DNA from: Streptomyces sp. NBC_01224 | GTDB lineage: Bacteria > Actinomycetota > Actinomycetes > Streptomycetales > Streptomycetaceae | Assembly: GCF_036002945.1 (NCBI RefSeq) | Contig: NZ_CP108529.1 | Span: 7,683,001 to 7,747,000 of the forward strand | Direction of reading: 5' to 3' | Length of the DNA: 64,000 nucleotides | In this document: piece by piece, positions 8,777 to 17,576 of the stretch | Layout: the number at the start of each line of letters is the position of its first letter | Position numbering within the stretch: position 1 is the stretch's first letter | Notes under the pieces: generated by a model | Databases searched by the model: none | What the model saw: only the letters and a program-made list of their open reading frames with translations | Told to the model about the DNA's origin: nothing | Made by a program: the position numbers and the translations under genes

Positions 8777-9991
8777 ATGTTCGACACCGAAGACGTCGGC
8801 GTGTTCCTCGGCCTGGACGTCGGTAAGAGCGCCCATCACGGGCACGCGCTGACCCCGGCCGGGAAGAAGGTCTTCGACAAGCAGCTGCCCAACAGCGAGC
8901 CGAAACTGCGGGCCGTCTTCGACAAGCTGGCCGCGAAGTTCGGCACCGTCCTGGTGATCGTGGACCAGCCCGCCTCCATCGGCGCCCTGCCCCTGGCCGT
9001 CGCCCGGGACGCGGGCTGCAGGGTCGCCTACCTGCCCGGACTGGCGATGCGCCGGATCGCCGATCTCTACCCGGGCGAGGCGAAGACCGACGCGAAGGAC
9101 GCCGCGGTGATCGCGGATGCCGCCCGCACTCTGCCCCACACCCTGCGCTCGCTGGAACTGACCGACGAGATCACCGCCGAGCTGACCGTCCTGGTCGGCT
9201 TCGACCAGGACCTCGCCGCAGAGGCCACCCGGACCAGCAACCGGATACGCGGCCTGCTCACCCAATTCCACCCCAGCCTGGAGCGCGTCCTGGGTCCGCG
9301 TCTGGACCACCAGGCCGTCACCTGGCTCCTTGAACGCCACGGATCCCCAGCCGCCTTGCGAAAGGCCGGCCGCCACAGACTCGTCGAGCTCATCCGCCCC
9401 AAAGCCCCACGCATGGCCGCCCGGCTGATCGACGAGGTCTTCGACGCACTGGACGAGCAGACCGTAACCGTCCCCGGGACCGGCACCCTCGACACCGTCG
9501 TGCCCTCCCTGGCCCGCTCGCTGGGAGCTGTCCACGAACAGCGCCGAGCCCTGGAAGCCCAGATCAACACCCTGCTGGAGACACACCCTCTTTCCCAGGT
9601 CCTGACCTCGATGCCCGGCGTCGGCGTCAGGACCGCCGCAGTCCTGCTGACCACCGTCGGCGACGGCACCAGCTTCCCCACCGCCGCCCACCTCGCCTCC
9701 TACGCGGGCCTGGCCCCCACAACGAAGTCCTCGGGAACATCGATCCACGGCGAGCACGCACCCCGAGGCGGCAACCGGCAGCTCAAACGGGCCATGTTCC
9801 TCTCCGCCTTCGCCTGCATGAACGCCGATCCCGCCTCCCGGACCTACTACAACAAGCAACGCGCCCGCGGCAAAACCCACACTCAAGCCCTCCTCCGCCT
9901 CGCCCGCCAACGCATCAGCGTCCTGTTCGCGATGCTCCGCGACGGAACCTTCTACGAGTCCCGAACCCCCACCATCGCCCTCGCCGCGTGA
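8777..9991 (+). CDS. IS110-family transposase (DEDD recombinase)
   Basis: 404 residues, full length for the family. The N-terminal RuvC-like domain has GLDVGKS (Asp14), a VIVDQPAS strand and KTDAKDA with the paired aspartates. The C-terminal IS116/IS110/IS902 domain has SMPGVGVRTAAVLL, YAGLAPTTKSSG and GGNRQLKRAMFLSAF, including the conserved serine region. It would catalyse strand exchange guided by the bridge RNA. The ATG at 8777 is used because the protein family starts here (FDTEDVGVFLGLDVGK); an upstream in-frame ATG at 8594 would translate the noncoding end. No internal stops or shifts. Confidence 0.92.
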   Translation: MFDTEDVGVFLGLDVGKSAHHGHALTPAGKKVFDKQLPNSEPKLRAVFDKLAAKFGTVLVIVDQPASIGALPLAVARDAGCRVAYLPGLAMRRIADLYPGEAKTDAKDAAVIADAARTLPHTLRSLELTDEITAELTVLVGFDQDLAAEATRTSNRIRGLLTQFHPSLERVLGPRLDHQAVTWLLERHGSPAALRKAGRHRLVELIRPKAPRMAARLIDEVFDALDEQTVTVPGTGTLDTVVPSLARSLGAVHEQRRALEAQINTLLETHPLSQVLTSMPGVGVRTAAVLLTTVGDGTSFPTAAHLASYAGLAPTTKSSGTSIHGEHAPRGGNRQLKRAMFLSAFACMNADPASRTYYNKQRARGKTHTQALLRLARQRISVLFAMLRDGTFYESRTPTIALAA

Positions 9992-10362
9992 ACAGGACCG
10001 ACACCCACAAAACCGACAGCGCGGGATTGACGAACGACATAGAGGCACCCCCCCCCCAGCGAATGGCAATCGCCGGCGAGCTCGGTCTTCGCCGCGACGG
10101 TCACCGGCGCCCGCGTTCCCCGTTCACCGTCGCCGGTCTCGCACACCGCTGCAGGAGTCCTCGGCCCGACTCCTGCCTGAGTCACCGCAGGAGCCCCCGC
10201 ACCGACTCTCCATGGCCCCGCATCGCCTGGGGGGTGCGCTGTCGTGACAGCGGTGGTGCGCCGGTGCGCAAGGGGTGTCGTCCCCTCGGCTCTACCGTGG
10301 GCACCTTCGGCATACTGCGCGACGCCCCACACGCGACCTGACACCGAGAAGAGAACCTCCCC
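9992..10362. other. intergenic: IS110 right end and hydrolase upstream region
   Basis: The first 70 bases are the likely right end of the IS110 element, finishing in a run of ten C residues around 10050-10060. The remaining 300 bases show no convincing reading frame or RNA on either strand; they include the promoter region of the following hydrolase. No clear -10/-35 pair was recognised. Confidence 0.5.
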
Positions 10363-11097
10363 ATGACCACCCCCACCCCCACTGTCGTCCTCGTGCACGG
10401 CGCCTTCGCCGACGCGGCAGCATGGATAGGCGTCATCTCGGAACTGCGGAGCCGCGGCATCCCGGTGATCGCGCCGCCGAACCCACTGCGCGGCCTCGCC
10501 TCCGACGCCGCCTACGTCGCCTACGTCGTCTCCCAGATCGACGGCCCCGTCATACTCGTCGGTCACTCCTACGGCGGCGCGCTGATCACCGTGGCCGGCG
10601 CCGCGGAGAACGTCGTCGGGCTCGTGTATGTCGCCGCGTACATACCGTATGAGGGCGAGAGCCTCGGCGAGCTGCAGGGGCGTTTCCCCGATTCCCTGCT
10701 GGCGAGCAACTTGAAGGAGTGGACGTACCCCCACCTCGACGGCGAATCAGCCGTTGAGGTCACCATCGACGAGGCGGCCTTCCCCTCCGTCTTCGCCGCG
10801 GATGTGGCCGAGGACGTCACCAGGGTCCTGGCAGCTGCCCAACGCCCGCTCGCCGCCGTCGCCTTCACCGAGACGGCCTCTGCGGCCGCGTGGCGGACGA
10901 AGCCGTCCTGGGCCCTGGTGGCCGGGGCTGACCGCGCGATCAACCCCAATGTTCAGCGCTTCGGCGCTGAGCGCGCCGGGGCCGTCGTCGTCGAGCTCCC
11001 GGACGCCTCCCACGCCGTCGCCCTGTCCGAACCCAAGCAGGTTGCCGACCTGATCCGGGACGCGGTACGGGCGACGAGCCGACCGGGCTGGCCCTGA
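10363..11097 (+). CDS. alpha/beta hydrolase (salicylate-esterase-like fold)
   Basis: 244 residues. The N-terminal VVLVHGAFADAAAW oxyanion segment, the nucleophile elbow VGHSYGGALI (Ser70) and the C-terminal histidine in LPDASHAVALSEP define the alpha/beta hydrolase group often annotated as esterases in Streptomyces. The probable acid is the aspartate in VAGADRAINP. No signal peptide, so cytoplasmic. It is monocistronic by spacing: an IS110 element lies upstream and an SsgA-like gene about 100 bp downstream. Substrate not inferable. Confidence 0.85.
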   Translation: MTTPTPTVVLVHGAFADAAAWIGVISELRSRGIPVIAPPNPLRGLASDAAYVAYVVSQIDGPVILVGHSYGGALITVAGAAENVVGLVYVAAYIPYEGESLGELQGRFPDSLLASNLKEWTYPHLDGESAVEVTIDEAAFPSVFAADVAEDVTRVLAAAQRPLAAVAFTETASAAAWRTKPSWALVAGADRAINPNVQRFGAERAGAVVVELPDASHAVALSEPKQVADLIRDAVRATSRPGWP

Positions 11098-11194
11098 TCT
11101 TCAAGGTGTGCGCACGAGGTCAAGATCGCGTGCTTGGGGAGGCTCGCCGCCATCCGGAGAACCCGTAGTTTCGAGTGTGGCGAAAGGAATTGGC

Positions 11195-11623
11195 ATGAGA
11201 CTCCCCGTTGAGAAGAGAATCAACGTGACAGTACAGTCGGTAGTGGGTGAATGGCATGAAGTGCCCCTGCTTATGCGGAACTTTCCGGACGATCCGCTGG
11301 CGATTCGGATGGATTTCCACGTGACCGAGAACGAGCCGCCGGTCGCCACCTGGGTGTTCGGTCGGGATCTGCTTGCCACTGGGCTCATCCTTCCGTCGGG
11401 CGAGGGTGATGTGCGAGTGCGTCCGCACGGTGAGGACGAGACGGACGTCGAACTCATCTCGGGATGGGCCTGGTGTGTCGTCAGGATGGCATCGGCCGAT
11501 GTGCGTGACTTCGTGGTCAGGACGCGGTCAGCCGAGGTGTACTGCGGCGAGGAGATCGACACCGCACTCGATCGGATGTTGACGGAGCTCCTCCCGGCGG
11601 GCGTCAAGAATGCGGATTCATAG
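11195..11623 (+). CDS. SsgA-like sporulation/cell-division protein (SALP)
   Basis: 142 residues, normal for the SsgA family. The segments NFPDDPLAIRMDFHV, WVFGRDLLATGL, GEGDVRVRPH and VVRTRSAEVYCGEE(I)D match the SsgA-like proteins found in sporulating actinomycetes, which help place septa and direct peptidoglycan remodelling during sporulation. Start ATG at 11195 with AAGGA about seven bases upstream. It is a single gene between a hydrolase and an SDR on the opposite strand. Which of the several paralogous subfamilies it belongs to was not resolved. Confidence 0.88.
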   Translation: MRLPVEKRINVTVQSVVGEWHEVPLLMRNFPDDPLAIRMDFHVTENEPPVATWVFGRDLLATGLILPSGEGDVRVRPHGEDETDVELISGWAWCVVRMASADVRDFVVRTRSAEVYCGEEIDTALDRMLTELLPAGVKNADS

Positions 11624-11872
11624 TGGGTAGAGGCCCTCGTCCAGGAGGAACCCCCGCCTCCCGCGCCATGGGCCGATGCTCGTGCTCCGGCCCCGCCGAC
11701 GTAGAGGATTTCCGCAGAGCCGCCACGACGTGGGAGGGCCTGCACGGGGTTTTGGCCCAAGCGCGTGAGAAATGGTGAGATGTGATTGTGTGCAGGGCGT
11801 GCCACCCTATCCAGGGGCGGGGGCATATTGCCTGGTCAGGGTCTCATTGTCCGGCCTCGGCCCCGACTGCCG

Positions 11873-12742
11873 TTACGGAGCGCCGAGGCCGGCGAGCAGC
11901 GCCACCGTCTGCACCCGCAGCTCCCGCTGTACGCGCTCGCTGCGGCCGGGTTCGGGGCACTGCAGCGCCTTGGCGTCGCGCACGGAGAAGTAGCCTCCGC
12001 TGGTGTCGGCGAAAGCCGGATCGGTGGCCAGGCGCACGATGATCCGGGCGCCCCTGCGGGGATCGCCCACCCTCAGGAGGTTGAGCACGCGCTGCAGCAG
12101 CCCGGACCCGGGCAGGTCCCGGCCGAGCCCAGTGGCGTTGAAGCCTGGATCGCAGCAGTTGACCGTGACCTTCGCGGCATGCAGACGCCGGGCCAGCTCT
12201 TGGGTCCACATGATGGTCATCAGCTTCGTCCGGCCGTACAGAGCCATCGACTCCCGCCGCGTATAGGGGTCGGTGCGGCGCAGGTCTGGCCCCGGCGAGA
12301 TCGTCTTGGCCTGCTGCGCGGCCTCGGAAGCGACGTTGACGATGCGTGCCGGGCCGGATGCAAGGAGCGTGTTCGTCAGCGTCTCGGTCAGCACGAACGG
12401 GCCGAGGTAATTGACCGCGGTCATCTCCGCGAGACCCTCGGCTGTGGTGCGCTGGGAGAACGCGTGCAGGCCCGCGTTGTTGACCAGCGCGTCCAGCCGG
12501 GGATAGTGCGCGGCGATCTCCTCACCCACCCGGCGCGCCTGGGACACGAGCCCCAGGTCCGCGAAGAAGAAGTCCGCTTGAACATCGGGGGAGGCTGACC
12601 GCAGTTCACTGAGCAGCGCTTCGGCCTTGGGCCTGGAGCGCGCCACCGCGCCGATGCGGTAGCCGCGGCGCGCCAGTTCCAGGGCCGTGATTCTGCCCAG
12701 TCCGGAGGTGGCGCCGGTGATCACGGCGATGGGACGGTCCAT
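11873..12742 (-). CDS. SDR-family oxidoreductase (retinol-dehydrogenase-like)
   Basis: 289 residues. Rossmann motif TGATSGLGR near residue 9, NNAG near 90, and the catalytic serine/YxxxK region (IVNVASEA, then MALYGRTKLM) place it in classical short-chain dehydrogenases with an NADP preference, close to retinol-dehydrogenase/WWOX-like members. The start at 12742 has GGAG seven bases upstream. It is divergent from a MarR regulator; a 12-bp perfect palindrome in the 58-bp gap suggests it is the regulated target. Substrate unknown. Confidence 0.88.
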   Translation of the reverse strand: MDRPIAVITGATSGLGRITALELARRGYRIGAVARSRPKAEALLSELRSASPDVQADFFFADLGLVSQARRVGEEIAAHYPRLDALVNNAGLHAFSQRTTAEGLAEMTAVNYLGPFVLTETLTNTLLASGPARIVNVASEAAQQAKTISPGPDLRRTDPYTRRESMALYGRTKLMTIMWTQELARRLHAAKVTVNCCDPGFNATGLGRDLPGSGLLQRVLNLLRVGDPRRGARIIVRLATDPAFADTSGGYFSVRDAKALQCPEPGRSERVQRELRVQTVALLAGLGAP

Positions 12743-12758
12743 CACTCGACTCCATTCG

Positions 12759-12770
12759 TGAGGTACCTCA
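12759..12770. promoter_or_regulatory. perfect palindrome between SDR and MarR genes (candidate operator)
   Basis: TGAGGTACCTCA is an exact 12-bp palindrome in the 58-bp space between the divergent starts. MarR-type dimers commonly bind such sites and repress both their own gene and the neighbour. Function is inferred from position and symmetry. Confidence 0.55.
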
Positions 12771-12800
12771 TTAACTCTGTGTGGGACGATACCCGACACC

Positions 12801-13256
12801 ATGAGTGAGCACGAGGCAAAGGCCGCCGTCGACGGCCGCGAACGGGTGGGGCTGCACTTCCTGTCCGTCGCCTACCAGGTACGGGAGAAGGTCGACCAGC
12901 GCATGACCGCCGCCGGTCTGTCCCTGTCCCGCACCAAAGTCCTGCAATTGCTCGCCCGGCGCGGCGCACTGCACCAGGCCGAGCTCGCCGAGGCTCTCGG
13001 CCAGGCGCCACGCTCCGTCACGCAGACCGTTGAAGCCCTCGAACGCGACGGTTTTATCACCCGGGCCAGCGATACCGAGGACCGCCGCCGCAAGACCGTC
13101 TCCCTGACCGCCACCGGACAGGCAGCGCTGGCAACGGCGGAACAGGCCGGTGAGCAGATATTGCAGCAACTCTTTGGCTCGCTGGACATCCACCAGCTGG
13201 CCCGCCTGGAGAGACTGCTCGACCTCGTCAATGACGCCGCGACAGGTGCAACCTGA
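12801..13256 (+). CDS. MarR-family transcriptional regulator
   Basis: 151 residues with a central winged helix: LSRTKVLQLLARRGALHQAELAEALGQAPRSV, then the wing ASDTEDRRRKTVSLTATG. This is a standard MarR layout with dimerising helices at both ends. It is divergent from an SDR oxidoreductase and probably represses it from the shared palindrome, being released by a small phenolic or electrophilic ligand as in many MarR/SDR pairs. The inducer is unknown. ATG at 12801 follows the divergent gap. Confidence 0.9.
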   Translation: MSEHEAKAAVDGRERVGLHFLSVAYQVREKVDQRMTAAGLSLSRTKVLQLLARRGALHQAELAEALGQAPRSVTQTVEALERDGFITRASDTEDRRRKTVSLTATGQAALATAEQAGEQILQQLFGSLDIHQLARLERLLDLVNDAATGAT

Positions 13257-14089
13257 CGAGGCTTCGAGTGCGGCTCTTTTACCTGAGCCCTGCAGGTTCC
13301 CTGCCCGCTCTGGCCAGGGGGCCCTGAAGTGCTTCAGGGCTAGTACTCCAGCCGGGGTGTATGCCCTGGTCAACGGCTTGGGTGCGGGAATTGTAGCGAG
13401 GTGGTATCGAGTGCGGGGCGGGTTCGCCCGGCCTGTCCCGCGCAGGAGTGACTGCGCCGTGTGTAGTGACGGCGGTGGGCCCGGGCCTGGTGTCGGCGGC
13501 GCCATCTCGACCACTTCATTGTGAAGTTGTCTACCACGTCGGGCTGACCTGGAGCGATGCAGCTTCATTCGCCTCTGACCAGCGCCGATGAATCTTTCAG
13601 GGCCTTTCAGGGGCGTGCCGTTTTATGTAGTCGATTCTCCCTAGACGCTCCCCAGCAGCGCTGATTCTCCCCAGATTCTCCCCAGGGAGGGCCGCCGTGA
13701 CGGACGGGGGAGACGAAACTTGGCGCTGTCGCAGGCACGCTGAGTGACTGTAGCGGGCGCTCAGCCGGCATCCCAGGGGCGATCTCGGCTCCAAGATCTC
13801 CGCCCTGTGCGTACCCGTCCCTCCGAAGGAACTGCGTCCGGCCACTGATATCGAGATGGCTGCCCGCCCTGGGCCGTGACGGTCCAACCTGGCACAGGTC
13901 GTAGAGACCGTCCTGTCGCGTCCATTCAGTCCAGGGCGGGCGCGTAATGCCAGCTCAGGGCATTCGAGTCTTGAGGAGTCGGCACAGTTGGTGAGAGGCG
14001 TGTGAGAGCGGGCGGGACGCCGAAGCGGGGCCCGGCGTCCCGCCCGAACCCTTCGTCGCCGATCGACCACGCTTGCTCGCGCGGAGAGC
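13257..14089. other. intergenic: left element boundary, otherwise no recognisable gene
   Basis: About 830 bp without a convincing gene. It holds the left 21-bp repeat of the integrated element (13667-13687) and two further GATTCTCCC-like copies at about 13633 and 13663 that could be recombinase arm sites. The reading frames here have no family resemblance. Sequence right of 13687 belongs to the element, sequence left of 13667 to the host. Confidence 0.5.
13667..13687 (+). repeat. left 21-bp attachment-site-like repeat (attL)
   Basis: Identical to 27110-27130 and ending in TTCTCCCCAGGG; identity stops sharply on both sides. It contains two tandem CTCCCCAG-type units. No tRNA overlaps it. Interpreted as the left junction of the integrated element. 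Confidence 0.72.
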
Positions 14090-14400
14090 ACAAGGGCAAG
14101 CCACAGCGGCAGCAAGTCCTCCTGGGGGCGGGGCGGCACGGGCACGTCGTCGAGTGCGCGGTGATGGCGGCCGGACCAGGTGACGTTTTCGTTCCCCCAG
14201 ACAGCGAGTAGCAAGTCGAGTTTCTCGGGCCGAAGGCGTCGTCATAGTGTCCAGGGTCGACGCCGAAGAGGATGAAGGTTTCGAGGAAGGCGCTGCCCCC
14301 GACGACGATCCCCATCAGGATGTGCGTGTCGCCGCCGCCCGCCGGGCGGCCGGCGCGAACCTGCTGATCAACTTGGGCAGCTCCTTCTGCCCCTTGTGCC
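14090..14400 (-). pseudogene. luciferase-like (LLM) monooxygenase fragment, frameshifted
   Basis: Two minus-strand frames join into a piece of an LLM-class flavin or F420 oxidoreductase: GGSAFLETFILFGVDPGHYD, then after a shift near 14229 EKLDLLLAVWGNENVTWSGR and LDDVPVPPRPQ. The arrangement 'GGS...LFG...EKLDLLL...VTWSGR...PRP' is typical of that family. One missing C in the GGGCC run explains the shift. Both ends of the protein are missing. It lies inside the element near its left border and is not a copy of the intact enzyme at 700-1797. Confidence 0.6.
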
Positions 14401-15123
14401 GGACGCGAGGAAAGGAGGTCAGCCTGGCGGGTTCCAGGACCTTGTTTAACAACCCGCGCGGATAGGGGCGGTTGGGCGTTTTGGCCAGGTCATGCTGAGG
14501 CGGGGCCGCTGCTACGGACTGTGATTGTTGCTACAGGTACGGTGGTGCCTCCAGATCGGCGGTATCGGTAGAAGTACCTATTGCGCTACGGCATTTCGCC
14601 ATGGAGTGTCGGGCCGGAGCGGGCGTGTCGGCGAGGGCGTTTACCATGCCGGTGTGGCTTCGAAGAGGTCGGCTCAGCGGCTCACCATCTGACAGATGCA
14701 CTTCGACAGAACTCGACACCAATCACACGAGGATAGTGTCCTGGCCATGATTGCCAACGTGCGTAGCTACAAGAAGAATCAGGTCTCCCCCGACGAGGTC
14801 ATCACGGCAATCAGCCGGTTCCACAGCGACTGGAATGTACGCCCGGGGCTGGTCTTGGGTGACAGGCTGCGTGAACGTCTCCTCGGTGGACAACCGGTCT
14901 TTCGCTGAGCCACACTCCACGGCAGGGTGCGGCACAGCGCGGATCAGTGGGGCAGTGCCGTGTCATCGATCCTGGCGAGGGGCAGCTCTCTCCGATCTGC
15001 GGATTCGTCAGTCTCGCTGATACTGGCCGCGCGCCTTTCTCGCCGAACTTGGCAGTGTCGGCAGGGCAGCGCTCTGGCGTGGGGGCCTCAGGTGAGTGAA
15101 ACTCCGGGTGTTCGTCTGCTCAC
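14401..15123. other. intergenic in element; one possible 53-residue frame
   Basis: No recognisable gene. A plus-strand frame 14747-14908 (starting MIANVRSYKKNQVSPDEV, 53 residues) has plausible composition but no known family and no clear ribosome site. Base composition is visibly less G+C-rich than the flanking chromosome, in keeping with acquired DNA. Confidence 0.4.
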
Positions 15124-15405
15124 TCACCAGAGATATCTGTCACGACTCCTGGGCTTGTGGGCGAGGAAGAACGCTTGCTGGCCTTGTCGGGGTTTCTCGC
15201 TCTCGTCCGGTTCGCGAATCATCCGGGCGTCCATGACCAGGCCGGTCTTGCTGACCAGGTTGGCGACGTGATCAGGAGACATCCAGTAGACATCGAGCGA
15301 CAGCTCGTGACCGTATGCCTGGTCAAGGTACCGATGCTGGTCCCCGACCTTGAACGCCAGGAGCATGTGGCCGCCTGGGGCCAGCCCTCGCCGACACGCC
15401 ACCCC
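15124..15405 (-). pseudogene. SAM-dependent methyltransferase C-terminal fragment
   Basis: About 90 residues read like the C-terminal third of a class I methyltransferase: LAPGGHMLLAFKVGD, the histidine/tyrosine-rich strand RYLDQAYGHELSLDVYW, then SPDHVANLVSKTGLVMDARM and IREPDE. The Rossmann core with the SAM-binding glycines is absent, so it cannot be active. Nothing upstream on this strand supplies the missing part. It is one of several cut-down genes inside the element. Confidence 0.65.
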
Positions 15406-15535
15406 CCACCCGACACCCACCACACGATCGCGTAGCCAACTACGCAACGTCACTGACGAAGCCCCCCAGCAGCCGAACGGACAAGACCCGCCCCAGACCC
15501 ACAGTCCGCCCTTGCCTCACCAATTCGCGCGGCTT

Positions 15536-16975
15536 CTAAGACGAAATGCTTTCGGTGGCGGGTTCTTGCCAGCTTCGCCAACGCTCACGATGGTGGCGCA
15601 CGTACTGGAGGTCGATGAAGTGCCACCTGTGAAGATGTAGTCTCCTGCCCGCGTCACCTGACACGGTGTCAATGACGGCGAGGTCGTCGGTTAGGACCCG
15701 CCCGCCGGCATCGAATAGCACGTGGCAGTTCGGGCAGAGGCACAAGAGGTTCTCGATGACGTCCGGGCCGTTGTCTTCTCGTGCCTGAATGTGGGCAGCT
15801 TCGCTGTACCTGTCGCGCGGTGAGGGCAGAGCTAGGACCGTTCCGCACATCTGGCAGCGCCCCCGGTACCACAGCTTAAGTTTCCGTACGGCATTATCAC
15901 CGGAAGGTTCCTTCCAGCGTGTGTAGCTGTAAGGGTTGGGCATGTTCGACTTAACTCGCTCGAGCTCTCCCTCTGGTTCAGCCCCGTCGAGCAGCTTCCG
16001 GTCTAGGTCGTCGACAATCTCATTCACCATATCGGTGTCCATGCCTATGAGGTGCGACGTGTCTCGGACAGCGCGACGTGCCAGGTTCCAGGCTGCCTCT
16101 ACGTGCGCGCTGGCTACCGTGGTGCGTTCGGATGCTGCGAGAGTTCCGGCTATGCGGACGACATGATCGTCGATGCGGACAAAGAAATCGGCGTGCGGGT
16201 CCGCCAGTTCGTCCCATCGGCCATCAACTCTGCGGATCACCTTGCGAAGACGTAAGGCTTGCTTGCTGAAACGCAGGAAAGGGCGGGTGTTGAAGGCCCA
16301 TGCGTATGCCAAGGCCAGTTCATCCTGCCAGGTATCCGATTCCGGTGAGATAGGCGGGATGTCCACCGGGCGGGTGGAGAAATGCAGGACGCGGGAGTAT
16401 GTGGCGGCGTCTGTGGCCTGGAATCCCTCCCACTCGGCGATGGACGGAGTCCAGAGTGAAGCGACATCCGGAGGCGCGAGCCTTTCGGATGGTCCCCGAA
16501 ATCGAGCCTTCCCACGTGTGGGCGGCATGTGTTCGCGTTCCCATGCGAGGCGGAGGGGGCCTTGCAGAGTCCAGCTGAGGTTTGGTCTGCCGCGGTTTGT
16601 GGTGAAGGGGGACCCCGTCAGGAGCATGCTGGAGGTGCCTTTGCCGGCATTGACTGCTCGTTGGGTCGCGTGAGTGGCAGCGTCGAACTGCCTCTCGGTT
16701 GTCACGTCTGCGTGCACCGCGAGTGGGCTGATGCCGTCGAGGAGACGTTGCAGGAGGGGAAGGAGCGGGTCAGCCTCGGGAGTGTTGCGATGAACGAGTG
16801 CGGTCCAGACTGTTGTGAGGCCCGGCCAGGCCGAGAGCGACACTGCAGGAGCGACAGCTGCCGACCACCAGCTGACTGCTGCGAGGTACAGATCTGCCGG
16901 ATCGACACCCGCTGCCCCGGCTTCAGCCAGCGCTAAGCTCCCCAGCGGTCCTCGGTAGGTGATGTCGTCCCCCAT
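15536..16975 (-). CDS. HNH endonuclease-domain protein, N-terminal part uncharacterised
   Basis: 479 residues from the ATG at 16975, which has AAGGGG/AAGGGG runs just upstream; an in-frame ATG at 17146 would add 57 residues of poorer composition. The C-terminus has a zinc-type HNH nuclease: CQMCGTV, SEAAHIQAREDNGPD, ENLLCLCPNCHVLFDAGG, with paired CxxC motifs and the catalytic histidine. The first ~330 residues match nothing I recognise. Metal-dependent DNA cleavage is expected. As island cargo without a visible methyltransferase partner it could serve in phage defence or element biology; that is inference. Confidence 0.8.
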   Translation of the reverse strand: MGDDITYRGPLGSLALAEAGAAGVDPADLYLAAVSWWSAAVAPAVSLSAWPGLTTVWTALVHRNTPEADPLLPLLQRLLDGISPLAVHADVTTERQFDAATHATQRAVNAGKGTSSMLLTGSPFTTNRGRPNLSWTLQGPLRLAWEREHMPPTRGKARFRGPSERLAPPDVASLWTPSIAEWEGFQATDAATYSRVLHFSTRPVDIPPISPESDTWQDELALAYAWAFNTRPFLRFSKQALRLRKVIRRVDGRWDELADPHADFFVRIDDHVVRIAGTLAASERTTVASAHVEAAWNLARRAVRDTSHLIGMDTDMVNEIVDDLDRKLLDGAEPEGELERVKSNMPNPYSYTRWKEPSGDNAVRKLKLWYRGRCQMCGTVLALPSPRDRYSEAAHIQAREDNGPDVIENLLCLCPNCHVLFDAGGRVLTDDLAVIDTVSGDAGRRLHLHRWHFIDLQYVRHHRERWRSWQEPATESISS

Positions 16976-17576
16976 CAACTTCCCCTTCCCCTTGAGCACC
17001 GCATCGTGGCCACTGATGTGGTGGGATTCTGTCCCACGGTACTGACAAAGGGGGGCCTGGCAGTTCGCCGAGCACGCCGCCTCCGCCTGCACCGATGGCG
17101 ACAACTCGAGGGCCTGCTGCGGCTCCGGAAACCCGGCGGCGGCCACGGACGTGCCCGGTGCTTGCTCCCGCCAGCGGGCGAAGAGCTGCCGGGGCGATGG
17201 GTGCGGACAGGAGAAGCGGGGGGAGTAACGGTGCGGGGTGCCCCGGCTGCTGCTGCCTGTGGGCCTCCGCTCGGGATTGGTGTGTAGGGGCCATCGATAG
17301 TGCGGAGAGTCGGGTGGTTACCTAGGAGCGTGTCTCAGTAACCGGCAACCTTCCTGCGGTTCGTGATCATTGGTGCGGGATGATCTCGGTATGCGTGGTG
17401 GTGTCGGGGTGTGGAGGCCTCGCGAGGGCCGGACTCGCTCCGCCCCCGACCGCGAGGGCTGCCGCCAGCCTGGACACAAGCAAACGCCGCATCCGGCGCA
17501 TGGTGAGCATGCCTGCACGGTAGAGGTGCGCATCACAGGGCTCCGGGTCAGCGATCCCCTCTCGGTCAGCCTTGGG
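16976..17576. other. intergenic upstream of HNH gene; no gene seen
   Basis: About 600 bp with no supported gene on either strand. Around 17324-17390 the sequence GAGCGTGTCTCAGTAACC and following bases resemble the end of a transposable element, but no partner copy was found. The HNH gene promoter should lie at its left end. Confidence 0.4.

Larger units (their letters stand above)
8600..10060 (+). mobile_element. IS110-family insertion sequence (ends approximate)
   Basis: Intact IS110-type transposase with about 175 bp of noncoding DNA upstream and about 70 bp downstream. This family lacks terminal inverted repeats, so ends cannot be fixed by symmetry. The left end is placed just after the AraC remnant, and the right end near the C-run at 10050-10060 following a GACATAGAGGCAC-like tail. 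The upstream noncoding part is where IS110-group elements encode their bridge RNA. The intact reading frame suggests a recent insertion. Confidence 0.6.

Noticed and set aside
13600..13700. tRNA 3' end as the integration target at the left repeat
   Set aside because: The 21-bp core has no T-loop motif, and no cloverleaf can be drawn on either side of the repeat at either end.
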